Below the pieces are notes generated by a model that was not told the origin of the DNA, searched no databases, and was given only the letters and a program-made list of their open reading frames with translations. 64,000 nucleotides of DNA from Hysterangium stoloniferum (Eukaryota; Basidiomycota; Agaricomycetes; Hysterangiales; Hysterangiaceae), in the NCBI GenBank assembly GCA_015178975.1, contig WHVD01000005.1, positions 1,240,001-1,304,000 on the forward strand, in the 5' to 3' direction. The first letter of the stretch is position 1; each line of letters begins with the position of its first letter. Below, piece after piece: positions 44,876 to 56,767 of the stretch. The position numbers and the translations under genes are program-made.

Positions 44876-45332
44876 ACATGACCAGGATGGACTCCATTTA
44901 ATAGACTTAGAAGCCATTTGCTATCACCCATCATTGAAATGGCAGGATTGGAGGTCATGCGTCCGCACTCAGATTGGTAAATACCCTGAAGTATTCTGGT
45001 TCTCTTACAGCGTTGGGATATCAGGCTCCCTTTCTCTCCCTCCTGGTTATTTGTGCGAATACTGGGCATATTATCGTCTCCAGATAATCCAGAATTAACA
45101 TGTCTTTCGACGAAAAGCATCCAGATGACGTTCAGAAAGACGATCTTGCTGGCCTTAAGAGAGATCCAGCCGCAGGGGAGATGTCAGAGATGACAGTTGT
45201 GGCTGAGGGCGAGGAACGCACAACGATTTTTGTTTGGCTCCTGGTCCTTGTTTCAAGTATATCTGGTCTTTTTTTTGGTGAGCATCTTTTCTATCCAGCG
45301 CTGCATTCTCAAGAGATAGCTTGCCAGGTTAC

Positions 45333-45453
45333 TGTTCGATGACAGCGTAAGGAAAACGGACAAGGTTTTATTTACAATGACTAAGCTACTGTAAAGTACG
45401 AAATAGCCGAGCGTAAAACGCATCAAAGGCTTGCAATACAACGTATTCTAACA
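45333..45453 (-). repeat. Terminal repeat of the mini LTR element (3' LTR on minus strand)
   Basis: This is a 121-bp direct copy of 46013-46133, with only about four differences visible (aacgga/aacaga and ttacaat/ttatgat). Confidence 0.9.
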
Positions 45454-46012
45454 CACCCACTTTGCAAGTCATTGAAGTGTGCAGTAAGACCATACACACG
45501 AAAAACAAGAAATAAACCAATTTTAACACAAAAAATATTGCACCCACTCGACGCAAAACCCATCCGAAAATTGACACGAAATTTGAGATGAAAACCGGCT
45601 GCGCCCACTAGACGCAGAATCTGCTCGAAATTTTTGAGAAACCCGCTGCACCCACTAGACGCAATACCTGTCTGGTACATTTGGCGTCGAACCGAACCTC
45701 AGAGCATCCTCGCTCCTAGAACGCATTCCCCCAACCTCCCAGATTACAAACAAATGCCGGACCTTGGAGCTCTACCCGCAACTCCTAGTCCACGCGATAA
45801 TTTCAAGTGCGTAAAATATAAGCACTCATCCCTGCACTATCAGTGGGGATCTCCTGGTTTTCGGTAGGTAATCCACTTGAAGACGTAACAACCGGCCTCG
45901 GCGTGGGACAAAAACGCGCAATGTGACCTTCGCCGTTGCATCTATAGCAATTCTTCGGCTGTCACATATTTGGTGAGTCAACTTTTAAAGCAACGGGGCG
46001 GGGCCCATAACC

Positions 46013-46133
46013 TGTTCGATGACAGCGTAAGGAAAACAGACAAGGTTTTATTTATGATGACTAAGCTACTGTAAAGTACGAAATAGCCGAGCGTAAAACG
46101 CATCAAAGGCTTGCAATACAACGTATTCTAACA
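46013..46133 (-). repeat. Terminal repeat of the mini LTR element (5' LTR on minus strand)
   Basis: This is a 121-bp direct copy of 45333-45453. Its last bases (aaca) followed by g create a new AG just ahead of the transporter exon. Confidence 0.9.
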
Positions 46134-47164
46134 GTTATGACACGGGTGTCATCAGTGGAGCTCTTGTCACTATTGGCAGCGACCTTGGCCCACATAGTCT
46201 GTCGAGCACACAAGATGTCAGCTTTTGTCTTTAAAAACATACAGTTATACTGACACAACGTTATCGTTTAATAGGAGTTAATCACGTCCGCGACTACATT
46301 AGGCGCATTAATAGGCGGTCTCACTGCTGGAATCATGTCTGACTACTGCGGTCGAAAACCCGTTTTGGCAATTGCCGATGTCATTTTCCTGGGTGGCGCC
46401 ATCGGTCAAGCAGTCTGTCATACCGTATCTGCCATGATTGGTGGTCGTTTCTTGATCGGGATCGCTGATGGCCTTGCTGCATGCATTGCACCGTTATACA
46501 TTCAGGAGCTTAGCCCGACACGGTTAAGAGGACGAATGGTCACTTTGAACGTCGTTGCTATCACAGGTGGGCAGGTCATAGCCTACGGAATCGGCGCTGC
46601 GTTTGAAAATACACATGGTCGGTTTAGGATGCGTTCCTGCTGGCATACAATTTCTTCTCCTGTTTTTCTTGCCAGAATCCCCTCGAATCATGGTGAGAAC
46701 AGGGAAGCAAGAGGCTGCACGTCACATCATGCAAAAGATATACGCGTATGCTACACCAGAGCAAATAGATCTTAAGGTTAGGGTTTTGACTGTGGCCGTC
46801 CAAGAAGCAATTGACATTACGAATACGACGACTTTCAAACAACGGTTATATTCAATTTTCTTCGTACCGATAAACCGGCGCGCCCTTAGTCAGTGTGCTC
46901 TTTGATGTTTTTTTTCTTAACTATTACCAGTCTTCGCAGTATCGCACATTACAGGTTTACCAAAACAGCAACACGCCATTCCGAATTGCAATTGCTCCAT
47001 GTCCTCCGATTTTACGCCCCTGGGAACCAGATATTGGCAATTTGTTCGGCTCCTTCCGATGTGGATATTGGGCTTTGGTAAGCTGGAACGTAGTACATAT
47101 TGGGGAACTGTATAGTTCTCACTATGCGAGGCATACTATATATAGTATACCTCCAGATGTGTAA

Positions 47165-47303
47165 CCTCTTAGTGGAGTTATCACTCACTAAGAGGTATGT
47201 AAAGGATTATTTTACTAGTTACTAGACATGTTACTTACTCTACCTATAGTTCTTATTAGGTAGATACTTATATATACTTAGTGGAGTTATCACTCACTAA
47301 GAG
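47165..47303. repeat. Pair of identical palindromic repeats
   Basis: A 26-bp unit with arms ttagtg and cacta around gagttat occurs at about 47169-47194 and again at 47278-47303. Each copy can fold into a 9-bp stem with a short loop (ctcttagtg pairs with cactaagag in the first copy). The 80 bp between is AT-rich and has further small palindromes. It does not resemble CRISPR, as there are only two copies and no regular spacers. It may be part of an LTR or a MITE-like remnant. Confidence 0.5.
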
Positions 47304-48264
47304 TTATTATTAGAACTGCGTATTTTGACGCTGTTGAAATAAGATCTTAAAGCTTGTGAATCTCAAGCAATGACGAATATAATTTCCGTTTGACCCTCTG
47401 TGTCTGGTAGGAGGCAAACGGATAGCGTAAGTACAAGAAATCGATACTAGTTATATACGCCTTGAGAACAATAGGGTGGCAAATTGCCGGTGTGGCACCT
47501 TGTGCATGCTCGCACAGCCCTATATTCTAACAGACCCAGCCTCCGGAAACGTTCTGAAGAAGATTGATCGATGTGTACTTCCCATAATGTATGTATACCA
47601 CATGATATCATAGTTGTGTTCCTACGAGGTTCAAGTGGTGCTTAGATGTATTGTATACTGTCTTCAGTATATGGATAGTATGCTGTTACTTTGTTATTTA
47701 GAACTAGACTGTTTTCCAATCCTTATCATTGTATAGAACAAGGTTCAAAGTGTGCCGCATTCAAAAACTATTTTATAGAATGGCATTCTGATCATTTACA
47801 TGCAGCTATTCCCATATTTTTAGATTCCAAAAAGAACTCCATCTTGTTGGGCAACAACAGTAAGTTTTTTAATTTATCTGGCATCATATCTGAACATTTA
47901 AACAATAAGCCCATGGGTCTCAAGCATATTTTACTTTGGGCGATGCGACCCATCTATGTTCTTACCTTTACGCTGACCAAACCTATAGTATAGATACTTG
48001 ATTTCACAGTACCCACTGGCATGGCCAATGCAGCAATATCTCATTGGCAAATTCCTCGGTAATATTCAAAGCCCCATAACTTCTTTTCCAACCTGATGCT
48101 ATCTGTCTGATCCGAAGCCGTAATTATTCCCTTATGGGCCATCGTTCTCATGTCTACGGCAGGCTGTAAATTCTTTACTGGATCCATGATCAATCGATTC
48201 ATCCTGGGATGACTTGAAACCGCTGTAACGTACTGCGCAATATAGCTATTGATTCCTTGACATA

Positions 48265-48965
48265 AATCTACTCTAAACAATCATAGTCGTAGGTATGCCA
48301 TGGAGCCAGCCGCAATGATGCACGTAACATGCCAATAGTCATAATGACAATACGCGAATTCCGCACACGGGAAGCTGCATATCCAGCGACTAGCAGAGAT
48401 ATGCCTTGGACGAAGTCCGAAGAGATGTGGTTTTTGCAGTACGGTGAAGCCCATGTTTTGGATGATCTAACCCACACACGTGCGGTCCATAAATGATACG
48501 GAAATGAAACATGGAGGCTTACTTGAGACTTGTAACTAGTTAACAAGCCGAGTACAAAGAGGATGCATGTCTTTAGATCTACTAAGGCATGTTTGATTTG
48601 GTACCACTTGAAGCGTTTGTTTTCTAAAGTGATATGACATAATGAGATAAGACATGAGGGGAATTATGACGGATTCCCCGAGTACCTATCCCAGTTTTAT
48701 TCGACGCTATTCTCTTGACTGCAACAATCCGCTTTTCATCGGAGAGAAACTGCGCAGTGACTGGCGAATCAGGCAGGAAGAAATATACCACGGCAGAGAA
48801 AAGTGTCGTGATCGCTCCCAGGATTAAGTACTAAAGTAACGAATAAATTTACTCGAAAGGTTTATAAAACGTCTCACGATGTACGTCCATTGATCGAGGC
48901 CGCCGTTAATATGCCCTACACCATATCCTGTGAGGGCCCCAATTGTGCTAGCCTTCGTGCATTGC
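48265..48965 (-). pseudogene. Relic of an allantoate-permease (Dal5) type MFS transporter
   Basis: Three segments match this anion:cation symporter family in the right order on the minus strand. They are IGALTGYGVGHINGGLDQWT near 48950-48890, LILGAITTLFSAVVYFFLPD then SPVTAQFLSDEKRIVAVKRI near 48830-48710, and SSDFVQGISLLVAGYAASRV then RNSRIVIMTIG near 48425-48325. Stops and shifted frames lie between them, and no start or end could be found. The N-terminal half would lie above 48965 but is not recognisable. The gene is clearly decayed. Confidence 0.6.
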
Positions 48966-50111
48966 GTCAAACAGTAGGGAGGGCTGTTCTGAAGAGGTGT
49001 ACTTGAAGTTTTTGATTAAGCATTCAGGCATATACGATGTAACTGAAGGCGACATGACCACATCCCGGTCATCAAACCGAAAGCAGCATTAGACAATCAC
49101 CGGGTCGGCTGGTTGCATTCTGGTTCACACCTCTGCGAAGGTCTGTGAACACCTGTGTTCATACAATGGTCTGGCTGGAGTTTGGTTATGTAGCATTGGG
49201 TTTTCACTGGGATTAGCCATGGTTAGCTTCAATATGGGTGGTTGTGAGTAATCCTTTTCTATTTTCTAAGAAATTTTTGAGCTGATCTTACGCCCCCCGC
49301 CTGGAAGACACGAAAAAAGCCTTTACCGTTGGTCCCTCTAATCGTTGACGCCTTGTTATTATTTGTTACTATTATAATTTTAAAAAACAGGGCACAGCAA
49401 TGTTCATTGGTTACTGCGCACCCCGGTTGTATGTATCGCAGCATATTTGACCAGCTTCTTACTCATATGTTGAGCACAGTATATCCACAATAGAGGCTAT
49501 GCCGGCAGGCAATGAGTGTTTTTCCTATACTCCTGGAATTCTCTTGGCGATCTCTTAAGACTCGTAATAGATGTGATCAAGACGGCCGCAGGGGAACTTG
49601 CATGCTGTGGGAGACTAGACATCGGAATCCGTTACAAATTTCATCGGGGGAAGCCTTATGAACAACGATTGAGCCTTCTTGATAGAACTGAATTTGTACG
49701 CCCTGTATGCAAAGCGCTGTTCGGTTTGGTTAAGTACTGACCGGCAGTCATGCACTATGGGAAAATTCACACTTCAACAGTACTCATTGGTAAGCACAGT
49801 CTTCCTTGCCAATAGCCGGCTATTGCGTTAAATCTTACCGACGCGTACTGGTCAGTGACACAGCTCTTGGAAAACGCTCGGCCTTTCCGCACTCTCGATG
49901 CAGTTCACTTAGACTTAGACCAGTGTGTTTACGTACATTCGTGATGATAAGTTCCCATCCTTTGAAGCACCGCGCTGTACTTATCCTGTGCAGCATAGCC
50001 ACAAACCACCAGGCCGAGCGCTTAGGTTATGACACGACTGTCGGAGTTTGTAAATCTCCTGCACTTATATAGTTGGTGAAAAAAGCCTGTCTGTTCCTTA
50101 CACTCCTCAAC
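48966..50111. other. About 1.1 kb without a clear gene
   Basis: It may include unrecognisable upstream parts of the permease relic. Short open stretches such as plus 49516-49740 have no family match I know. The last 100 bp before 50112 should be the promoter of the calcipressin gene. Confidence 0.3.
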
Positions 50112-50942
50112 ATGCCTGCTCTTGTCCTTTCTTCCACACGGTCACCTCCTCGGGTATCATCGCCGGAGCCTACCAATACTCTAATTCTAGCCTCTCTACC
50201 ACCATCCTTCTTCCATCCGTCCATTCTTAACATCCTCCGTGGTTACTTTGCCGAGTTTGGTGACTTACACACTTTTGCACCCCTGCGTGCTTTTGGACGA
50301 GCAATAATAGTTTATTACGAAAACGATGCAGCAGAAGAAGGAAAGTTAAACCTGGATGGTATGGAAATTGGTGGTGAAGAGTACGTATAACCATCATCGC
50401 TACCCTGTACTGTAGACTTGCTAACTGATCGATCTCTGTACAGCGCAAAAGTTGTTTTACGTGTTTACCGTGCAGGACCGACCCCGATTCCAGTTCACGA
50501 TGATTATTCAGATCCGAATGCACCGCATAGAAAGGACCCATATCATCTGGCGCCGCCGTCTACGGAAAAGAACTTCCTTATATCACCGCCTGGCTCGCCA
50601 CCGGTTGGCTGGGAACAAATGAAAGAAGATCCGCCGAACGCAACGCCGCTGGCGGATGATCTCATTGCTGCACTCGCGAGGCTTCAGGCAGAACAAGACC
50701 TGCGAGGCGGCATGTCCCGCCGAACGAGCGACGGCCGTAGTGAGGTTTTATGGCACGCAAACGAAACTGCCGCAGGTGTGGGTGTATATGTCGAGGATTG
50801 CGAGCGGATAGAGATGCAACCTGTATTCATTGGCGTGGATGATGAGGATGACGAGCCGCGATGGACTTATGGGGTCACAGATGAGTGTCCGCCGAAACCC
50901 ATAATTCCCCGTACGGTCATGCCTCCCCGAGTCTGCGCATAA
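50112..50942 (+). CDS. RCN1: Calcipressin (regulator of calcineurin)
   Basis: Exons 50112-50380 and 50444-50942 give 768 nt, 255 residues. An RRM-like N-terminal fold (NTLILASLPPSFFHPSILNI, FAPLRAFGRAIIVYYENDAA, VVLRVYRAGPTP) leads to the hallmark calcineurin-binding motif FLISPPGSPPVGWE. It is followed by an acidic C-terminus with PVFIGVDDEDDEPRW. Calcipressins bind and modulate the Ca2+/calmodulin phosphatase calcineurin. The Ser residues of the SP motif are known phosphorylation sites in the family. The single intron has gtacgt and ctgtacag ends. The frame is intact. Confidence 0.93.
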
Positions 50943-51970
50943 AGGGTCTCTTTTTTTGGTGAGTATCTCACTAGGTCTTCCTTCCTTGATGAGATAAATT
51001 TCAGACCTGTTCTGAATGCCTTTCGAGGCGTTGAGGACAAACCAAATATTGCCTTTTTTGCTGAATCTCCTGCTTTCATAGCTTATTTGATGAACAATTC
51101 TGACTATTTGCATTTCTACAGATTTTTGCTCCTGGCTGTCACTGTTGTCAATTTTTCAGCTTGTGAGTTACGTGTTCTTTTTGGTTTCCCTCATTCTGTT
51201 CGTTTTCCTCTGTATGATGAATTAAAATCTCAGACCTGTTCTGCCTCATGTTTTAACATGCTGTGGAGATAACCTATTTTATTGCCTATATATCTGACTT
51301 TTTGCAATCATTCCCTGTCATTTTCTTGACCTCAATGCTAATCACACTTTTTGACAGATTTCATGGAGCAGCATGGACAGTAAAAAGATGTAATTGTACT
51401 GTAGAGGTTTTCTGCATTGCCACATCATCAGGGGTTGGGCATTAATCATTGTAGTAGTTTGTAATAGCATGTGACCTGTTTCTCTATTTATCTTTTGAAT
51501 TTGGGGCTAGGCGAGTTTTTCAACAAAATGTGATGACTGTTGCTCGATATACCTGAAGATCAATCCTCAGTGCATTGCATGGAACGTTGTCACGAATAAG
51601 AATAAAGATGCCAAGTACTATCTATAATTATCATAATTATAGCTTTCAAGGCGGCGAGTTCTCAGGCTGTGGACCTTTCGCTAATAGCACTTTCTGAACA
51701 AAATTTCCAGATGTCCTTCAACATACTGGGAAGGGAGGCTCCTTAACTGAGCTAGCCTCAATATAACAATATTTATCCATTAATCCCTCCGAGAGTTGAC
51801 TCAGGTTACCACGTTTAATATTAGCAGGTATTTTAAGACTCCTAAAAATGATTCAATCCGCACCTGAAGCTATTTACATACGAACGAAAAGGGAGTAAAC
51901 GTTGCCATGCAGTGGGGCGTAAGTAGACTGCCAATTGCGGAGTTCGAATGCGTCGTAAAGACCGTCAGCA
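50943..51970. other. About 1 kb T-rich spacer
   Basis: This is downstream of the calcipressin gene. It is T-rich on the plus strand, with a repeated piece cagacctgttctg at about 51003 and 51232 that hints at an old duplication. There is no supported gene or RNA. Confidence 0.35.
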
Positions 51971-52999
51971 ATGACAGTGCTGGGTAGCGTTTTTCTCGGA
52001 GACGCTCATCATCGTCGAGTATTCACAAGCACACCACCTACGTCGCCGTCAGCCGATAGATCATCTGTCGCTAGGGCACAGCAGGAACAGGTCGACCGCG
52101 AGATGGAGGCGTTGTCTGAAACCACATCAGCCTCATCGGAGATCGAACCTGTTTCTCAAATGTCGATCTCTCCGACTGTGTCGCTGGAGCTGCGAGTGAA
52201 GTGGTTAGAGGCTTTGCTGCTTGGTGTGCGTCAGGATCTCGCAAAAGACACCCGCAATCGAGTTACTGAAGGAAAAGGCGCGAGGGAAGAGACCCACAAG
52301 CAAATGTCGCTCTTTAGGAGGGCAGAAGACGCTCAGAGAAAGCTAGATGCAGTTGTTGCAGGTAATGAAGGTCTAAAACGGTTTATGGATCATTGTAAGT
52401 TGTTAGAAAGGCTGCAAATATCATATCTGACGAGTCTGGCAGACGATCAATATGCGCAATACCTAACACCTAGTTTCGCTCTTTCGGGGTTAGCTAGTGC
52501 AACAACAACTGCACCTTCCTATTCGTCTATGTCTTCCACCGAACTGGATGCTTTATTATCAGAAATGGAGACAGATATTAGAGCTGCGGATAGAGATCTA
52601 AGAGACATTGACGCTTTGGAGAAGCGAGGTGTGACGAGTGCTGGAAAACTAGCAGGTAAGTAGGAAATATCACTTTGTTTAGTATTATTATGAAACGTGC
52701 CACATTCCTCATAGATCATGAGCCCCTCCAGCCACGGCTGTATGCTCTAGTGGCTGCACACCAGGAAGATCTTGCCAAAGCCACAGAGTTGGAAAATCGA
52801 ATTGGGACATTATTGGAAACTCACGCGACAAAGGTATGGAAACATATTCACATGTGCCTGATCTACGGCTGACAATCTTCAGGTTGATGCGCTCTCGGAA
52901 CTGTTTGTAGCTTGGAACGACGTGATCACGGAAGCGGAGGATCGAGTCGACAAGGCGGAACGAGAAAAGGAGGAACAGCGACGCTTGGGTTTTGAATGA
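51971..52999 (+). CDS. Coiled-coil protein, possibly dynactin p24 (subunit 3)-like
   Basis: Exons 51971-52394, 52443-52655, 52715-52833 and 52883-52999 give 873 nt, 290 residues, all GT-AG and in frame. After a Ser-rich N-terminus come helices SLELRVKWLEALLLGVRQDL, AEDAQRKLDAVVAGNEGLKR, LSEMETDIRAADRDLRDIDA and, at the end, ENRIGTLLETHATKVDALSE then LFVAWNDVITEAEDRVDKAE. The order of a short N-terminal helix pair, a middle spacer and a C-terminal FVxW coiled coil resembles dynactin p24, a part of the dynein activator. This assignment is tentative; the protein could be another coiled-coil adaptor. The gene itself looks sound. Confidence 0.75.
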
Positions 53000-54139
53000 G
53001 CGGACATCCTGTATACCAGCTTCTAGGTACGTGATGTTTGTGTCTTTTCTCCGCCGTTGTGAGCATTTACCGGTCTGTCACAGAGATACCTGTTGTATTT
53101 TTAGTAATTTCCCCTTTATAAACGTAGCCATCTTTTTAATGGATATGCCATGCGGTTGCACGCCAAGCCACGAGCACTCTTATGATTTAAACCTATCACA
53201 TTACTCTTGACATATTCAATGGTCTGCTGTATACACTTTTGCTTTCGCCAGAAGCCATTGATGCTGACTTTAGGTTTCCCTAATCCCATCCACTCCTCCC
53301 ACATCCTCATGTGATATGACTTGATTCTTCCGTCCAGCCAGCAGGTCGTGTGATGTTTAAGCAAACAAAGAGGCGAGATATCAATATCAAACGTCCGTGC
53401 TACTAGTCGAGTATCTATGCAACCTATACGTATTAGCAAATCGTGTGCCTCATGATCAGGAACCCATCCAGCTTTGCTAATACGTATTGGTTGCATATAT
53501 ACTCTATTTCCCTTATAGCATCAGCTTCGTTAAGTCGCGTCTCAAATTACACAGCCTTGGTTGATACTTCATCCTTCGCTTATTCACACGCGTTTATTGA
53601 AGATCACGTATCGATCCAGGCCAGTGAGCAGCCTCTAAAGATTCACATGCATCAGTTAAAACGCCTTCCTACGGATGATCGAGTCTATAGCTTCCAGCTC
53701 GGACTATCGAGCGCTGTGCTTAACTGTGAAGGGATCTATCAGTCGAAATAGAACATAGCCTCGAAAGCCCTGGAGATGATATTCTTTGAATGACCTCCTG
53801 ACGAGATCGAATCGTACAGCCCATGGTCAAGCGACGCTGTGTGTAGAATTCAAGCATTGAGGATCGCAGTCCGGTGGTCTGCCGCATCTGTTTCACCTCA
53901 CTGATCTGAATTTACACAGCAAAGTGCCAGTTTACTTGGAGGGACTATTGCTATTGTTGTTAATCGAACTGGGCGTTCCGTCAGCGTTAGTTTTTTTTTG
54001 GTTGTACGTCCCTAGCATATTTATGCCCTGCGATCGCTATTGCGTGAGGGTCTGCGGCTTAATTTCCAAGTTTTTGTGCAATCGGAATGGGGAAAAACAT
54101 CGTAGGACCATCCTTTGTTTTGCACACAGAGTTTACCTC
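53000..54139. other. 1.1 kb spacer with one hairpin and weak open stretches
   Basis: The minus-strand stretch 53496-53116 is open for 126 codons (segments WLDGRIKSYHMRMWEEWMGL and FDIDISPLCLLKHHTTC) but has no ATG-based structure or family I recognise. The region also holds the 25-bp inverted repeat listed separately and the promoter of the DUF6535 gene. Confidence 0.3.
53416..53497. repeat. 82-bp foldback: 25-bp inverted repeat with one mismatch
   Basis: The left arm 53416-53440 and right arm 53473-53497 pair over 25 bp with one mismatch. They share the core atacgtattagcaaa and enclose a 32-base loop. Such a foldback may be a MITE-like remnant or a structured 3' element. No clear flanking duplication was identified. 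Confidence 0.6.
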
Positions 54140-56767
54140 ATGACCTCTGCTTCACAGCTCAATACCAAAAAAAACCGTCGACGGTATGAAAGAAGAAGTC
54201 CAGGAAGCTCGTCTGAAAAACTCGATGCGGGTGAATCGCTTGATGAATGTCCACATGGATTACGCTCAGACAACGTCAAACTATTCTCAAAGTATGTTGA
54301 GGAGGCAACGGAGCACGATAATGTAATGGTCAAAGATTGGAATGACGCCTTGGACGTGCTTATTATCATGGTGGGAACAATAATCCCCCCCTCCCGTTAA
54401 ATGGCACTGACGATTAGATAGGCTGGCCTCTTTTCTGCAGTTCTGACAAGCTTCGTTGTGCAGTCGTATCAACTCCTTCAAGACGATCCCCAACAAGCTA
54501 CAAACGACCTTCTCGTTATCCTTATTCAACGTCTAGATGCATTCCAAATGACGAACGGGTCCGGTACCGCCCCAGTCCCATCGCTTCAGAGTTCCCAGTC
54601 TTTTACCCCTCCCATTTTCTCATGGTTAGTGAACATGCTATGGTTCTCGAGTCTCATGTGTAGCCTGGTTGCAGCATCCATCGCGATGCTCGTAAAACAG
54701 TGGCTTCAAGCCTACACACTGGACCGTCCGGGTCGCTTAGAGGCACATGCTCACCAACGTCAATTCCGTTACGCAGGCCTTTTGGCATGGAAGGTTCCTG
54801 AGATACTCTCGACTCTTCCTGTTCTTCTACAATTCGGGTTTTCACTGTTTTTCGTCGGGTTGGTTATTCTCACGTGGTCCATAAACGAGGCTATTGGATA
54901 CGTGATGATGGTCTGTACTATCCTCCTCCTGGGATTTTATACAATCACTACCCTGGCGCCGCTTTTCGACGTTTCGTGTCCCTTTAAGACGCCATTCTCC
55001 TTGACACTGCGGATGCAGATCCGGCAGATTCGCTACAGCATATCGGCATTGGTGGAATATGCAGGCATGTTCTTGCTTGCCGTCCGATGTAGAACAGTGA
55101 TGCCACCTTTTCAATGGTCCCAACCCCCTCTGTCTAATGCTGACATAGAAAATGCTGAATTGGAGCGTCTCGATGAAGATTTAAACGTCGGAATTGTCGA
55201 ATGGCTTGTTGAGACGTCCCATAAGGCGGACGTAGTGGATCTTGCGTTGAAATCCATCTCCTCTTTGCGGCCGAATTTCAATGTCACCCGCAGATTCCGA
55301 AACAGCGGCGCCATACAGCTTCTTGCGGACCGCTTGAATCCAGAAATGGATTGTCATGTTAACGAAGGGCAGGACTCACATGCGACTGCGTTGAAGCTGC
55401 ATGCAGTCAATAGTATAAGCTATCTTGCATCGATGTTTAGTGCTCTGAGGTTTTGCACGCACAGCGATATCGCAACGAAACAAGATCAGTTCCATTGGCG
55501 AGCGTGGATCGTCTTGTGGGGCGACTTGACAGTTAAACAATTGGCATCTTCCTCGGATGGCTGGGATATTGACGTGCTTGCCCTATGTCTCTGCGCAAGT
55601 TCTCAGTGTTCCAGAGCAGAGGGGCGAATGCCAAACCGAGAATTCCATGACATGGTTGAACTTCTCAACTTGCATTCCGGCGGAGAAGTTTTCCTCAATG
55701 GTTATTCCGTCTGGGCATTGGTGGATAGTATTGCATCGTGGGGCTCTGAATTTAGCGAGACCTCAATGCTCCCAACTCGTGCAGGAGTGATATCATGTCT
55801 GATCAGACTGTTATGTTTACCCTACGTCATGGGGGATCCTATTAGCAGTGCGATCGGTGTGGCGTTTGGTGTTTTCGCTTTGGGCTTTCGCAGGAAGGAA
55901 ATGGCCGCCTATCGTGATGAAGAAATAAGAAGAGAGAAAGCCCAGTCCTTGTTGACCGCCGGCGTAGTGGAGGTCATGAAAAAACATTCACACGAAGAAT
56001 CCCTGGGAGACCTCGATTGGGAGGATTATGAAGCGGGAGGGATGGTCTTCTGTAAGCTCCTTTCCGAGGATGGTACTCCGGACTTCTGGCCGAACGATGT
56101 GTCAACGGTACTGCTGGCAATTCTTTCATCTCGAGTGTCCGACGGCTTGATATGCAGAGTTCTAGAAACCTTCCGACGACTACTTTCCTTCGATTCCCAG
56201 TCTACCATACCGACGTTATCTGCCACTGTTGTCCCATTGTTGGAACCGCCAGCATCAGAGGCTCTGCGGGTGCAAGCCACACAGGTCATTGAAGAAATGA
56301 GGCACTGGAAGGCGCATCGAAAGCGCATGCTGGAACTGGAAGTAATACAGTCATTGGTGAGGAATTTAAGCTCGACAAATGATGAGCTCAGTAACGCCTC
56401 TTCGTTCGCGCTACGTGGTTTGGGCCAAGATCCCGAAAATCGAGATGCAATGGTAACTGCGGGACTTGCAGACGCACTCTGCGCTTTCTTTTCTTCCCGA
56501 AACGCGGCACCTCAATGTCTTGTTTACTGGTCGTGGTTATTTGTAGACTCATCATGGGGCGGGGAAGGACCCAAAAGATGGAGCAAGATAAATGCGCGTA
56601 AATTCGAAAAGACATTCCAAGCGTTGGCCCATGCTCTCGAAGAAGCAATCTCCTATAGTGATTACCAAAAATCGGAAATGCCTACTTCCCCCATTCGTCG
56701 ACGTGACTTGGAGCGGAATCTTCAGAGTCTGAAGAGAGTCGCACGGGAAATTGGGGAATTGGAATAG
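54140..56767 (+). CDS. DUF6535 multi-pass membrane protein with armadillo-like C-terminal region
   Basis: Exons 54140-54370 and 54422-56767 give 2577 nt, 858 residues. After a charged N-terminus the DUF6535 region begins with WNDALDVLIIMAGLFSAVLT then SFVVQSYQLLQDDP. Membrane helices lie around FSWLVNMLWFSSLMCSLVAA, FGFSLFFVGLVILTW and GYVMMVCTILLLGFYTITTL. The remaining 550 residues are helical, with repeated leucine-rich segments of armadillo/HEAT character (IRLLCLPYVMGDPISSAIGV, LLSFDSQSTIPTLSATVVPL, SNASSFALRGLGQDPENRDA). DUF6535 proteins are expanded in mushroom fungi and have no assigned function. Acceptor gattagatag at 54421 gives the conserved AGLFSAVLTSF joint. The frame is intact. 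Confidence 0.9.

Larger units (their letters stand above)
45333..46133 (-). mobile_element. 801-bp mini LTR element with a gag-type zinc knuckle (TR-GAG/TRIM-like)
   Basis: Two 121-bp direct repeats, 45333-45453 and 46013-46133, flank 559 bp. In minus orientation they start TGTTAGAATAC and end CATCGAACA, LTR-like ends. The 5-bp flanks are gttac on the left and gttat on the right, a target duplication with one change. The internal part on the minus strand encodes a zinc knuckle CYRCNGEGHIARFC (CX2CX4HX4C) around 45935-45895. A purine-rich tract lies next to the left LTR. No protease, RT or integrase fits in the space, so it needs a helper element. It interrupts the transporter gene at the 3' splice site of intron 1. 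Confidence 0.85.
45100..46892 (+). pseudogene. Sugar/myo-inositol transporter (MFS, ITR1-like), disrupted
   Basis: ATG 45100 opens exon 45100-45277 with a hydrophilic N-terminus and the first membrane helix (FVWLLVLVSSISGLFFG). Later exons from 46134 on carry the sugar-porter signatures YDTGVISGALVTIGSDLGP, MSDYCGRKPVLAIADVIF, APLYIQELSPTRLRGRMVTL and LLFFLPESPRIMV, as in ITR-type proton/inositol symporters. Two lesions are clear. An 801-bp mini-LTR element sits at the exon 2 acceptor (45333-46133). About 17 bp is missing near 46617, where THGGWRW should precede MVGLG, shifting the frame. After INRRAL near 46888 the family match ends although about half the protein is still expected. Confidence 0.8.

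Noticed and set aside
45270..45290. Apparent frameshift at the 8-T run ending exon 1 of the transporter
   Set aside because: Once the mini-LTR element and its GTTA(C/T) duplication are taken out, the original acceptor ccag|GTTATGAC is in phase with the donor; exon 1 is intact.
47165..47303. CRISPR-like repeats
   Set aside because: Only two palindromic copies, no spacer series, and the window is clearly eukaryotic.
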